This document shows, piece after piece, positions 46,517 to 58,644 of a stretch of 64,000 nucleotides of DNA. Position 1 is the stretch's first letter. Every line of letters begins with the position of its first letter. This DNA comes from Chrysemys picta bellii. Taxonomy: Eukaryota; Chordata; Testudines; Emydidae. The DNA lies in contig NC_088796.1 in the NCBI RefSeq assembly GCF_011386835.1, forward strand, positions 82,729,468-82,793,467, given 5' to 3'. The notes under the pieces were generated by a model. The model was not told the origin of the DNA and did not search any database. It saw nothing but the letters and a program-made list of their open reading frames with translations. The position numbers were made by a program, and so were the translations under genes.

Positions 46517-47447
46517 TAGGGTTACCATACGTCCGGATTTTCCCGGACATGTCCGACTTTTTGGTCCTCAAATCCCCGTCTGGGAGGAATTTCGAAAAAG
46601 CAGGACATGTCCGGGAAAATAGGGAGGCATGGTAAGGGGACCACCTCCTCCCCGGGCTCCAACTTTCCGGGGCCAGGCAGCGGCTGTTCGTTCTCCTCAC
46701 CTGGGCAGCCGGACTCGGGAGCAGCCGCTGCTGCAGCTCCCACTTCCGCGGGGGGAAGCGGCCAAGCATGTGGTGCTCCGGCTGTGGCGCCCGGGGCGTG
46801 AACCCCCTGAGCCCGTGCCTGCTGCGGGGACCCAGCTGGTGCAATCCTGCGGGCGACCCCGGAGTGGGGGCAGCAGGCCCCAGGCCCCCCGTCCCGCTCG
46901 GGTCCTGCAGGGGAACGAACGGGGCTGCCGATGCCTCTGCCCTGGGGCCGCCCGCGGGATTGCATCAGCTGGGCAGCCAGCCCAGATGCGACTTGCCTGG
47001 GGCTGGGCGCAGCGTGCGCGCTGCTGGGTCCCCGCAACAGGCCCAGGCTCGGGGGGTTCGGGCCCGGGCGCTAGAGCCGCAGCCACCGAGCTTGGCCATC
47101 GGCCGCTTCCTCCCCTGCAGCAGTGGGAACTGCATCAGCGGCTGCTCCCGAGTCCGGCTGCCCAGGTGGAGAGAAGGAATAGCCACCGTCTGGCCCCGCG
47201 GGCTGCCCCCCTACTCTCCCTCCAGGTACTCACCCTGGGACCGCGCTCCCTCTGTGTCTCCGGGGCCTCCCTCTGCCGCTGTTTCTCCCCCACCCCCTCT
47301 GGTCACCCTGGGGGCGGAGTTGGGTGGGGACTTTGGAGAAGGGGCGGAGTTGGGTTGGGGCTGGGGCGGGGAAGGGGTGGAGTTGGAGCGGGGCCGGGGC
47401 CCCCTTGGAGTGTCCTCTTTTTGCAGGACTGAAATATGGTAACCCTA
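46517..47447. mobile_element. GC-rich hAT element 98 bp before the terminal AUH exon
   Basis: The left end TAGGGTTACCATA and the right end TATGGTAACCCTA are perfect 13-bp inverted repeats. The flanking 8-mer CTATAGTC is identical on both sides (46509-46516 and 47448-47455), so this is a hAT insertion of 931 bp. Near the left end is an inner hairpin, CCGGATTTTCCCGGACATGT against ACATGTCCGGGAAAAT. The interior is CpG-rich, with GGGGCGGAGTTGGG-type repeats at 47310-47390. Frames of up to 267 codons are compositional. Confidence 0.95.
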
Positions 47448-47545
47448 CTATAGTCTGCAGATCGCATCCATTAAAGAAAGGTGACAATATACCTTATTTT
47501 TTAAATTTTGGTATTAATAATACAAAGTTAATCTGTTCTTTGTAG

Positions 47546-47623
47546 ACTATTCCAACAAAAGACAGAATTGAAGGTCTTCTTGCTTTTAAAGAAAAGAGGC
47601 CCCCTCGCTACAAGGGAGAATAG
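47546..47623 (+). CDS. AUH: AUH terminal coding exon with stop
   Basis: It begins after the acceptor CTTTGTAG and encodes TIPTKDRIEGLLAFKEKRPP followed by RYKGE and TAG (47621-47623). T.DR.EG..AF.EKR.P.Y.G is the standard crotonase C-terminus and the ending KGE matches vertebrate AUH. The four visible exons encode the last 120 residues after the split glycine, which would be about residues 220-339 if the protein has the 339-residue human length. The acceptor polypyrimidine tract is poor (TTAATCTGTTCTTTGTAG). Confidence 0.97.
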   Translation, partial: TIPTKDRIEGLLAFKEKRPPRYKGE

Positions 47624-48104
47624 GAGAAACTGATGCCTTGAAAATACAAATGAGATAAACATGGCTGGAAGGACCTTTCAGCTGCACTTTGCCTCAGCGC
47701 ATGGAGTATCACAACCACCAAAGTAAAAGCAAACTCTACCTACATTACAACATCTGGAATGTGTCCAGACATGTGCCTGGCCCAAGAATATGTATCAAGT
47801 CATACTCAGCATGGTTTATGAAGGTTGCTCTGTATATTTGCAAGGTCACAGGTTCATAAGCATTTCTTTTATTTCATATGTATGAAACTAACCATACCAC
47901 AATTTAAAAAAAAAAGTAAATTCTTTTAATAGACAAAGCCTATAAAGTAATATGGAATGTTTGTCTGTTGTTCCATTTTATCAAAATAAGTGATTTCTAT
48001 GCACCAAAAATGTGAAATTATACCAAATATGATTTCTAAATGATTCACTATCTATTCTAGCTGAATATGTAAATTATTAATAAAGTTAGTGGAAATCAGA
48101 AGAA
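47624..48104 (+). other. AUH: AUH 3' UTR (inferred)
   Basis: AT-rich sequence after the stop codon, with no repeat insertion seen. Its end is placed about 20 bp after the poly(A) signal. The length, about 480 bp, is an inference and alternative later signals are possible. Confidence 0.7.
48079..48084 (+). promoter_or_regulatory. AUH: Poly(A) signal AATAAA of AUH
   Basis: The first canonical AATAAA after the stop codon, followed 25-50 bp later by T-rich sequence (GATTGTTTGGAAG, ACTTTATTTACTTGTCTC). It would give a 3' UTR of about 480 bp. Confidence 0.7.
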
Positions 48105-49869
48105 TGATTGTTTGGAAGATTATAAACTTTATTTACTTGTCTCATACTGTAATAAGTAAGATTAACTTCATTTTGAGACTACTGTACAGTGGTGTTCTGT
48201 ATTACTCTATGTTCATGTTCAGCCTTCAGTCACACAAGGCTATATGGTAAACCTTGCCTCTCATCCCAGATTCCTCCAAAACATCATCTCACTAACACTA
48301 TTTACGAGGGAGTAACTTTTAATTCACTTGCCCCATTTCTTTTTGTTTTTTATTTCCAGGCTGTATTAAACTTTTTATTGTGGAGCTGTGGTTAAACACA
48401 TTCTTAAAGCTAGAAAGTTTCCTTATGCCCCAAAATACTGGATCTTGTGTGTGACCATTTTTCAGGTTCTAATAATACTGTACTTATATACAGCTGCTCT
48501 GAATTGAAATGCTCTTTTCCTTTGTTGGAACATAAACCTCTGGGCTTTGAAGTGAAGAAACTACTGTACTATGTGTGTGGAGATGCCATGGAAAGTGGCC
48601 TCTTTAAAATATTCTATCAACTTACTGGTAAGTAAATGTGGCTTAGCAATCAGATGTTAACTTATTTATATGGAAACAACCTCCTTCATGTTTGATTTGC
48701 ATTGTCTTTATGAAACTTCTGCATGCACTGCTGTTTCTGCAACATTAGCTATGGTCACTCTCCAGAACTATGGTGATATAGCAGCTGATCAACATGAAAT
48801 GACAAGAACTCATTAAAATTCATATTTAGCCATATCTTTACATGTAAATTGATTATATCTGGTGGACCACGCACTTTACTGAGTGATAAACTTGCTGAGT
48901 TGATCATTTCATGCATGATAATTTGCAAATAAAGCACTGGTGCTTGTTTTTATAGTCATATAAAGCCTTTAAGGTCATTTTCTCATATTTTCAAAATGCT
49001 AAAATGTCATTTTCATTTTTACTGAGTATTAAATAATTATGTTAATGGGAGAAAAAATATTAAGTCTATGCTGAATGGTTTGTGTCTCATAACTATGATA
49101 TATAGTCTGGTTATTGAGCTTCCTTTAGTTTTCTAATAAGCACTGATTAAATAACTTCAGTACATGTATATGAAAACATTTTATTGACTTGAAATACTAT
49201 GGCAGAAAAAATAGTCTGCTCAACCCACTGTGTAAATTCTTGATTTAAGCTAGGAGTTTTGATTTAAGTAAAATATTTTGCTATCGCAATAGTTACAACA
49301 TTCCTTTTTCTCAGGGAAAGATGTGGCCATGCTGTGGTATTTTGAGGTCCTTCTCTTGAAGTCAGCAGTTTGAATAATATTGCAGAGTATAAGATGGAGA
49401 CTTTTTTCCAAAGTACTTGTAAGTCATGATACTGGAATAGTTTTGAGGGGAAATTATTCAGCAAAAGATATACAAGAGACCTCTGCGTATGTATAAATTA
49501 TAAGTGAAATAACATCATGATGACTTCATCTTAATTAATTAATGTCAATATTAGAATTCTGCTTCCTGAATTGGGGTACTGGGGCAAAAAATTCTCTCAC
49601 TAGTCTGACCTCTGCTCATTATACTTGCTATCTGTCACTCCTTCAAATACTGGGGTTTAGCTCTGTCAGTTTCTGGCAGAATTCTGTCTTCCTGTACATA
49701 CACTCTGTCTCTCCTTTTTTAGCTGCAGAATAAGTGCCTTATATACACTCTTTAGCTTTCCTGAAAGATTGTTCCATGGGTCGGGGGGGGGGGGGGGGTT
49801 TGCGAGGGCATAAGCAGCTTTCATCCTCTCTCTTTCTCACCAAACTCATATTTATAATATTTCAGAAGC
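48105..49869. other. Intergenic sequence downstream of AUH
   Basis: No gene is seen. A run of 16 G occupies 49783-49798. Short frames carry no domains. No transposon ends were recognised. Confidence 0.45.
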
Positions 49870-50080
49870 AGGCTTGAGCTTGGGTGGTTAGCTTGAGTCT
49901 CCGCCAGTGCTGCAATGTCCACACAGCTATTTTTAGCATGTTAGCTTCAGTCCTGCTAGCATGAGTCTGTCTGCCTGAGCTGGGAGGCCTGCTCCCAGCT
50001 GCAGTGTAAACATACCCTATTTTGCTGCTGGTCTTACTAGATAATCATAATGGTCCATTCTAGCCTTAAAATCCATGAAT
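49870..50080 (+). repeat. MITE half followed by an old CR1 3' end
   Basis: The first part ends with CAGCTGCAGTGTAAACATACCC, the same type of right end as the MITE at 30155-30431. It is followed at about 50030-50080 by GATAATCATAATGGTCCATTC and AAAATCCATGAATG, which resembles old CR1/L3 3' termini. Both are fragments. Confidence 0.55.
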
Positions 50081-51081
50081 GAATTAATCTTAAAGCACTG
50101 ACTTTTCTCAATTACTATTCTACTAACATCTTTTCTAATAACCTTTATTGACTCGCTGGGTAAAAATTTCAAAAGTGTCTACATGACTTAAATCACTCTG
50201 TTGCTTTACAATTTTTTCCCCACTGTCAAAATGTTTCAGATTCTGTTGAGATTAATGAGCTAGTTAAAGATCACTTTGAATGTGTTGTTTTATGGAGCAT
50301 TTCTGTGTGGTCTGTGTTTCTATCAAATCTAGTAAAAAGTCAGTCAGTCTTCAAGCGATGATACTTGTTCATAGTTCTACTCCAGGATTCTTACTGTAGC
50401 CTGTCCAGAGGCGCTCTTAACCAACTGCACTCAAAATAATAAGCACTACTATACATCATGCACAGCCACTTCTTATTTTTGTTTGTAAGATGTTTTTTTG
50501 CTGTACATTCACCCATTATCAAATCTGTTGTGCTTTCATTTCTTTCTTTGGGGCAGTAAGCCTGAATCTCTCAAACATTACACCTAATAACACCATCAAC
50601 AAGACACAGGGGTACACCATATAATGGGAATGATAAAGTTACTATATGGGGGAGGGTGAGTGATGATATGTTTGTTTCAAGGTGTGCTTGTCATACATAC
50701 TTTTACCAATAATTTTAAAAAAAGACGGCTACCCCTAAACAATCAGAAGAGATAGAATAATAAGCAGATAAACCAAATGAGAGGTATGTTTAGCTAAACA
50801 GTAACAAAAAGTAAAAAGTCATGAGTCTCCTCCATGCATGACTCTCTTAAAGGACTCCTTTTTCGTCTTGTACATTTTACTGGGTTTTGGTTTTGTTTGT
50901 TTGGACATGTATTATCTTCTAGGTGCACAGGTACCATGGTGATGGGTGTGATATGAGAACCTGAAGAGATTAGTTTAATCACCGTTAACACAAAACTTTA
51001 AAAAAGCGTTAATAGGATAGTTTTAACAAATTCACAAAAATGGTTTATTTATTTTCTACAGAAAGACTGAATCTGAAACTA

Positions 51082-51144
<63 letters not shown>

Positions 51145-52275
51145 CCTCAAATTATATTCAGTTTCAGCTTCCGAATAGAACTCAATGTAGTTTTTGTTAA
51201 TCTTACAGAATTCATTATGCATACATACAAATTGTTTGGCCTGTCAGACTGGAGCAGATACTTTCAATACCCTGATCTTGAATGCAATTTGTGTTGTAAT
51301 AAGTTTCTGTTGGGTTCCATGTAAAGTACTCAAATGAAAAACCTTTGACTTGGTAAAGAATTCCCCGTGCAAGTTTGTGTTTTGAATGTTACAAGTTTCA
51401 TTGTTTTTGTGTGTGTGCACAAAACACTTCAAAGTCCTGATTAGTGATTCCAACTCTGTTTATCATTTCTAAAGTGTGTGTTAATTAGTAAAATGTTTAT
51501 AACATCATATTTGTGTTAAAGAAATGAGTACATTCCAGCTTTCACACTGCATAATACAATCACTTTCAAAAGAACATGAACAAGTTTTGTTTTATATTTA
51601 AAAAACTTACACTGCAAACTGGTGTGAAACAAAAAATTATCGTTCTTTTATTTCAGCTATCTCTAATTGATTTAACATTTTCCTTTAAACATAAGGGACT
51701 TTGTGATATCATCTTTGGCTCAAATTTTCATAATATATTTAAAAAAATCAAATACCAGTGGTACAAGTTCTGCAAAAAACTACTTGTGGATCATCTGCAT
51801 AGTATATCTCAAGAAGACAAAATTTAATATTTAAATGGTATGGGAAAAGTTCATACTTTAATTCATTGTAAAATTAAATTAATTCATTGTAAAGACTGCA
51901 AGATTGGAGCTACTGTTGGCCCAATCCTTAGTCATGTGGGATAGCACTTAAAAGAACAGCCCCATTGACTCTGATGGAATTATTCACAGTAGCAAGTACT
52001 GTTCACAGTAGCGTCTGCAGTTCAGACTCTTTAATAAGGTAGGGGCTGTGTTTTGTGTTACATAATGTTGTTACTTGTATATTCCATACTCCAGTGTTGT
52101 TACTTGTATATTCCTTGTATATTACTTGTATATTCTTGTAAGAATTGCAAATCCATCATTCTAAAAAGTAGAAATGCTAGGAAAGTAGGAATTTTTTTAA
52201 ACATTGTGTGGAACCAGTGTTCTATAGTTGTTGTTTACCCACAATAGGACTCTAGGATCGAATTTTATTAGCTGA
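50081..52275. other. Intergenic sequence with an AT microsatellite
   Basis: No gene is seen. A (TA)n array occupies 51089-51143. At 52068-52140 there is a small tandem array with ACTTGTATATTCC-type units. A CCCCATTGACTCTGATGG word at about 51960 belongs to the short palindromic MITE group. Confidence 0.5.
51089..51143. repeat. (TA)n microsatellite
   Basis: About 27 uninterrupted TA dinucleotides. Such arrays are usually length-polymorphic and self-complementary. Confidence 0.97.
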
Positions 52276-52569
52276 GGCCTGGTCTACATGGGGGAGGAGG
52301 GGGGGATCGAGCTAAGTTAGGCAGCTTCAGCTATGTGAATAACGTAGCTGAAGTTGACATACTTAGATCTACTTACCACAGTGTCTTCATTGCGGTAAGT
52401 CACAGCTGACGCTCTCCCGTCGACTCCACCTGCGCTGCTTGCCCTGGTGGAGTACCAGAGTCGACGGGAGAGCACTCGTCGATTTATCGCGTCTAGAAGA
52501 GCCGCGATAAATCGACCCCCGCTAGATCAATCGCTGCTTGTCGATCCAACAGCTAATGTAGACAAGCCC
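52276..52569. mobile_element. Hairpin-rich MITE with 3-bp duplication, copy 1
   Basis: The ends GGCCTGGTCTACAT and ATGTAGACAAGCCC are imperfect inverted repeats, flanked by TGA on both sides (52273-52275 and 52570-52572). The interior has nested hairpins: TTCAGCTATG/CGTAGCTGAA, GTCGACTC/GAGTCGAC and CGATTTATCGCG/CGCGATAAATCG. A trinucleotide duplication suggests a PIF/Harbinger-like element. Close relative of 58360-58644. Confidence 0.85.
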
Positions 52570-52773
52570 TGAGTTACCATGCTAATTGTCAGAGCTATAG
52601 GCAGAGTCTAGAGTAGATAAGGGAGGGAATTTCCTTGCACCCCAGTCTGGCCCTCGTATACTGCTGTCCCCTGGAATAGCCAGAACCAGGCCATCTTAAT
52701 CCCCTCACCCTGAACTGTGTGCTGCACCACTTAGAGTCGCAGCATACAGTTGCACCTGACGTGTCATAGGTAC

Positions 52774-53544
52774 CAGGGGCCAGATTTACAATGGTACGTA
52801 GGCCACTAACTGCCTCTGTAGGTGATACTGACATTCCAAAACCACTACTCAGCTGCCACCTAACCCCATAGATGTCTAAGTTTCCACTAATGGGCCTGCG
52901 CGCAGTCGCCTAAGTATGATGCCGCCCCAAAGCTAGCAAGCAGCTTGGAGCCATAGTGGAAGCCCAAGCACCTGTGGCCCCAAAGTGGGATTCTCAAACT
53001 TGGCATTCTCACACCTATCTTGCTTGTGGGGCCTGATCCCATAGGTGTTCGCTGAGTAGAATACACAATAGCCTGGTAGGTATGGCACTCATCTGGCATG
53101 TGGGAGACCTAGGTTCACTCTCTGCTCCAAATCAGGCAGAGCAGGGATTTGAATCTGGATTTTCCATCCCCCCAAGTGAGTGCTCTGACCAGAGAAGTAT
53201 TGGCTATAATGGGGTGAGGGTGTCTCTCTTTGTGTCTGGTTTGCCGCAAGAAAGGGCTGACCTGGCTTAGGTGCCTAGCTCCAGGGGAAGGTTCATGTCT
53301 AAGGATACCAAACAGAGACAGTCTCCTTCCTCCAGCCCGTCAGTTTGACACCTGAATACCTGTGAGGGTGCAAGCCATATGCCCTGCCTCTTTCCTCTGG
53401 CTAGCTTAGGCTGTTTTTTAAAAACATCTTTCTTAGGTGCCTAACTCTCCCCATACAATGCCTGGGGAGTCTGGGTGTCTAACTTAGGGCTCAGAATTCC
53501 ACTGGGTAGCAGGGTACCTAAGCACCTTTGTGAATCCAGCGCCT
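52774..53544. mobile_element. Element with inverted tRNA-like arms
   Basis: The left end CAGGGGCCAGATTTACAATG and the right end CTTTGTGAATCCAGCGCC are imperfect inverted repeats. At the centre, 53066-53131 and 53140-53207 are inverted arms of about 65 bp. Each resembles a tRNA-derived head, with GGCACTCATCTGG and GGGAGACCTAGGTTCA on the left, and the complement of TGGTCAGAGCACTCAC and GATTCAAATCCCTGCTC on the right. TTAGGTGCCTA-type words recur. No target duplication was found, so the outer borders are approximate. Confidence 0.65.
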
Positions 53545-56500
53545 TCCACCCCACAATATAGATGTGAGATGAGCATTAGTGCTAGTTATGAGGTCCACAT
53601 TTTTATTTTTATTTTATTTTTTGTTTAAAAAAATCAATGAAATATAAATAAATAATAAATTAAATTAAATAAATAAAAATGAAAAGTTCCCCAATGGCTG
53701 GTGTCATGGAAGCATGGAAAACTAAGAGCAACTTTTATGAAACCTTTGGTCTTGCTTTCTTGGCACAACTTCATCTCCAGCCCCGTGGAAGGAGCAGTAG
53801 AAAGCCAGTAGCAAATATGTCTTGCAAGCAGGAGTGGAGAAGCGGATCTAAGCAGAGGTTTCAAGTAACTCATTTAGTTTTGGAGCTGATTGGCGGGCTG
53901 TCAGTGGGTACTGAGCACCCACTATTTTTTTTTCCATGGGTGCTCCCACAGAGTCGGCGCTTATGCTGCCAACAGTCCTAAAGGGTCAAAACAGGAGCAG
54001 TGGATCAGTGAGGTGCAAGGAAGCCCCAACCATACACCGGGGGCAGGAAATTGCATAGGGAGATTCCATGATGTGCTGACACAATCTAAGGATAGCTCTT
54101 TGCTAGGGTGATCATTTGGAGATGGTTATTCCAGCACCATAGCCAGATTTCACCAGCAGTGAAGCACAAAGCAGCTGCAGCATACCTGAGGATCTGGATC
54201 ATTTTGTGTAATGCATACATGTATCTATGATATATATGTATATATGCAAACTATATCTGCTACACTTAGGTTTAAGATTGTTCATTGAAGCTTCTAAAGC
54301 ATTGTTTCCATTATTAAAATATCTAATTAAAACTGAACCTCCATGGATATGTGTGTTCAGAATAACAAAAACATCTTGTACCAAGTAAGGTTTTTTTTTA
54401 TTTCTTGTAATTACAGTATATTTGTCTGGAGTGTTTCACAAGTGTTCTTTTGTGTAATACTGGTAGGGGAGATTAAGTAATATGTTCTTACTAAATTATT
54501 GCTCAAGAACATCAAATGCTATTGTGATGTATTGAGATTTGAGGTAGCATTCATACATTTGGCTGTTTTGTTCCTACAACCTTTATGCTCTTCTGGATCA
54601 CAAAGCAAAGTGGCATGTGTTTTCTCTAATGTAAATGCCAGTAACCACTTGAACTGAGTGCATGATTCCAGTTTAACGGGGTGGTGTTCATAATGGACAA
54701 CAGTAATATATCCAAGCCAACTTGACCATATTTATACTCCACTCTGTGCCAGAAACCAGAACTTCAAAGCTTCTTCCTTTCAGAACTCCAAAGGAATACA
54801 AGTTTGTGTTTCTTCATATCATCAAACTTAATTATTGGCAATAAACGACTGCTGGCAAGAGCGACGCATCACATGGCTCCATTTCTGTTTTAGAAAAGGT
54901 CAGCATATGGCACAAACACTTTGCTGTATTATGCAGCCTTGTACTCTGATCACATAACACATGCTTCGGAAACATTATGCAATGTTATACTCACTGATTA
55001 ATGACTGCTTGCACAAGAAGTTTTTCATTACCCTGAATGCTAGCGTCCTGGGAATGATTAACTTTGTGACATAACTCTCATCACATAAATATGGAAGACT
55101 CAAACATAGCCTCAAAATAATATGTTTCAGGAATAACTGAACTCTTTACTGCTTAATATTGTGTACTGTACATGATTAACTACTGCTTTAAAGCTTCAGA
55201 GTGGAATAGAGAAGCCTGTTTGGGGGAACTGAAAACAAGATTTATTTTTAGGTGTTAAAGTTTCACTCAAGATTAATTTTGGACACAGCAGCATCTCATT
55301 GACAGTGTTTTTCCTTTGCTTGTGTAAGTTTGAATTTCCTAAGAAAATCTTGGCCAACTCTTTTCAGTATTCAGCAAATGAGCTAAGCTGCCCTTATTAA
55401 ATCTATAAAGCCCTATTTAAATCATTGCCGCTGAACAGATATAAATGAGGTCACCATTTGGTCCAGTGTGGGCCTAATTCAGCTCTCCGTTATAGCAGGG
55501 TAAATCCAGAATGGCCCCACTGAAGATGCCGAAGTTGCTCTGTATTTATTCTGCTATGAGAGAACACTGGTCCTAAATGAAGCAACCCTGGTGTTAATTC
55601 CTGGGTTCTACTCCCCTACATAAGATTATAGTTCACAAATGCATACAAATAAAAAGAACATGTTTTGAGTCTAGCGGCAATATGCTGAGGTAACTTTTTA
55701 CTCAAGCAAACATCCAGAGTATAGACTCAGTTTTTACTCAGTAAGACCACAAGGATTTGGCCACAAATTAGTTGATTCTTTCTAAATATTACATTTGAAT
55801 TGTCATAGCTAAAACTGAGCACATTTTTTAAAAAATCTCCATAATTTCTCAGTCCTCTTCTCTCACCCTTTCCCTACCAATATGATATTTCTAAGCAGCT
55901 ATATAGGCAGGGCACTGTTGTCTAATCTGTTAATGGCAATACTAATTAGGTCTCCTAAATAATACTCCATGCTTTTCCTCCTGTTTTCATTACCAAGCAG
56001 AGGTTGTGAATGTTTAATCCTTGAATGACCATGGCTTTCCATTCCCTTTTGCTATAGGTCATAAACTTGTAAAAATAGAGATTTTGTCCCTTTCCCACTC
56101 TCCCTCAAACATGAAGATCCATCCAAAATATCTTATTTTCTACACCTGGTGTTGATTGCTATGTGTTCATAATGTTCCATAGCTTTGTTAAGGAAAAAGT
56201 TGTTTTGCGTGCTTAGAAATTCAGCCCACAATATCAACTTGCACTTTGAATTTCTTTAAAATGCTGTTTTTTCGTCACAAGGAGAGCACTGTTTATTATA
56301 ATCCCTTTATTCAGTCATATTAAAGTTTATGCCCAAATAATCTATTAGTCTTTAAGGTGCCACCGGGCTCCGCGTTGTTTCAGTTATGTGAGTAATCCTT
56401 ACTCTTGCAAATAGTCCAGTTACATTAAGTACAACTGCATGCATGAGTAAGGGCTCTAGGACTAATATTCTACTAGGAGGGATGGTTTAGGAATATTACC

Positions 56501-57516
56501 ACCTGTGTTCCGTTCCTTAGAATATAATCTTAACTGAAAGCAAATAAAGAAGTTAAACATTGACTTTTTGTGTGTGCTCTAATTTGTGCCTTTTCCTGCA
56601 TTCCAATTACTACAAGCAATAGCAAATGCTCAAGAAAGCAGACTCTGACTAAGCATTAGCTACCAGCATGGTCTCATTATAGCTAAGGGTCCTTGTTCTC
56701 CCGGAGCCTACGTGCAGAGCCAGCTAGTCTTTCAGCTGTGATGACGAAATGCCATGCATTTCTTCCTGGAATAGTACGAAGATAAGATGCCACTTATGCT
56801 GGGGTTTCAGATGAACTCCACTAAGGATTTCAAAACAGTGTGTCATAAGTGTATCAGGTTTCTTTAGCAACCAATTCATTGTAGACACTTTTAAGATAAA
56901 AAGGGAAGAAATGTTAGTTTATTTACCCTTGGGATTTCACTGTTTAAACCCTTGCAGGAAATGACTATGGAGAATCAATGTATACATAGCCTACATGTAC
57001 TAATTTTTTTTAAAAAGATCAAAACAGATTTGTTCACATCATGAAGTCCAAATTATTTATTATCCATGAATGATGAATGAAATCTTATGGCTCTAATGTG
57101 CCATTATAAAGGTCCAATTGTGCAAGTTGCTGAGCAACTCCCGTGAGTAGCTTAGTGCCCTGAACACCCACTAAGTTCAACAGAAGGAGAAGGCATTCAG
57201 ACTGATTCTTGCAGTTTAGTTCAGGCTACAAGTACCTGTGCCAAACCCAGTTGACTTCAGTGGATCCCCATGTGGGTGTAAGGTTCCGCCTGTGAGGATC
57301 AGATTGCAGAATCAGGGTCTCATTCTGTGATCCCATGTAATTAACAAAATCAGCCCTGGAAGCATCACATTTAAACCATAGAAGCTTGTAATGTAGAGTA
57401 AGAGGGGAGAATACTGTTACTGCATGATATATTGATTCAAAGAGAAGTACTGCAATTAGTAATGATGATTTACATAATTTGGGAGTGGGGGATTTATTAC
57501 ATGGAAAAATCTATAT
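53545..57516. other. Intergenic sequence, no gene seen
   Basis: It holds T- and A-rich low complexity at 53595-53685, a repeat-like GTGGGTACTGAGCACCCACT fragment near 53903 and the Penelope-like tail at 56322-56380. The rest is AT-rich without recognised features. Confidence 0.45.
56322..56380 (+). repeat. Penelope-like terminal fragment
   Basis: AAAGTTTATGCCCAAATAAT followed by CTATTAGTCTTTAAGGTGCC aligns with the terminal region at 35866-35925 (AAAGCTTATGCTCAAATAAA, TTGTTAGTCTCTAAGGTGCC). It is a solo piece of the same family without the inverted partner. Confidence 0.78.
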
Positions 57517-58159
57517 CAGAGGTTCTCAAATTGTGGTCCATGGGCGCTCCATTCAGGTGGTCCACGGATAGTTCCCTCTAAGGTGCATGCCTGAGCGGAC
57601 GCACACAAGAGAATGAAGGGCCACCCACCTAATTAGTGGAGCCACGGTGCCTGGACGCTGGAGAAGACGCACATGTAAGGTGAGGTGGTGGCCTTGGGGG
57701 GAATATGGAGTAGGTGGGAGTGGGCAGTGGGGTGAGAATAGGGGGTGGGAGGAATTTGGAACGTGCAGGGCTGCGGCGGCCAGAGAAAGGTGACTTTCCC
57801 CAGCTCCAGGGCTGTGGCTGCCGCAGAGAGACCCCCCTCCTTCCCAGCCCCAGCTCAGGGGCTGCTGCGGTGGGGGAGAGAGGGAGAGATCCCCCTCTGT
57901 CCCAGCCCCAGCTTGGGGGCTACTGTGTCAGGAGAGAGGGCACATCCATCACATTCGAAAGGTAAGACTACTGATATTAAAATATGAGTTGTGTACTTTT
58001 ATCTGTAGAAAAAAAAACTTTATTATTATTATTTATCCAAAGCACTTTACAATAGTTAGCTAACGGTACAAACAACATTTGGAAAGATCATTAAGTTGTC
58101 CGCTGAGACCCTCAGCAATTTTCAAGTGGTCAGCGGAAAAAAAAGTTTGAGAATCACTG
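57517..58159. mobile_element. hAT (Charlie-like) non-autonomous element
   Basis: The left end CAGAGGTTCTCAAA and the right end TTTGAGAATCACTG are inverted with two mismatches and match the CAGTGGTTCTCAA ends of hAT-Charlie elements. The 8-mer ATCTATAT is duplicated exactly (57509-57516 and 58160-58167). The interior has a GC-rich part with CCCCAGCCCCAGCT-type short repeats (57795-57920) and an (ATT)n piece near 58020. It encodes no transposase. Confidence 0.94.
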
Positions 58160-58359
58160 ATCTATATGACTAGAGCAGAGTACTTGGGTGTGTTTTTGTT
58201 TGTTGTTGGTTTTCAGGGTGTTTTTTTTCCATTTTATAGACATTATCTTTAATCTGTGATGTGATTTGATTTTCACTCCATTAATAAATAAATACATACA
58301 TAAAAATCAAATTATCCTCAGTAATTAATATCCTATAACCTAGGAATATTTAAAACTAA

Positions 58360-58644
58360 GGCTTGGTCTACACTAAACCCCCAAATCGAACTAAGGTACG
58401 CAACTTCAGCTACGTGAATAACGTAGCTGAAGTCGACGTACCTTAGTTCGAATTTACCGCCGTCCAGACTCGGCAGGCAGGCTCCCCCGTCGACTCCGCG
58501 TACTCCTCGCGGCGAGCAGGATTACCGGAGTCGACGGGGAGCACTTCTGAGTTCGATTTATCGCGTCCAGACAAGACGCGATAAATCGAACCCAGAACTT
58601 CGATTGCCTGCCGCCGAACCAGCGCGGTAAGTATAGACAAGCCC
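58360..58644. mobile_element. Hairpin-rich MITE with 3-bp duplication, copy 2
   Basis: The ends GGCTTGGTCTACAC and GTATAGACAAGCCC are flanked by TAA on both sides (58357-58359 and 58645-58647). It shares with copy 1 the central hairpin ACTTCAGCTACGTGAATAAC/GTAGCTGAAGT, GTCGACTCC/GGAGTCGAC and CGATTTATCGCGTC/GACGCGATAAATCG. This copy looks less decayed. Confidence 0.88.

Noticed and set aside
46522..47487. Frames of up to 267 codons near the AUH terminal exon
   Set aside because: They lie in the CpG-rich hAT insertion, are open in several frames at once and show no protein domain.
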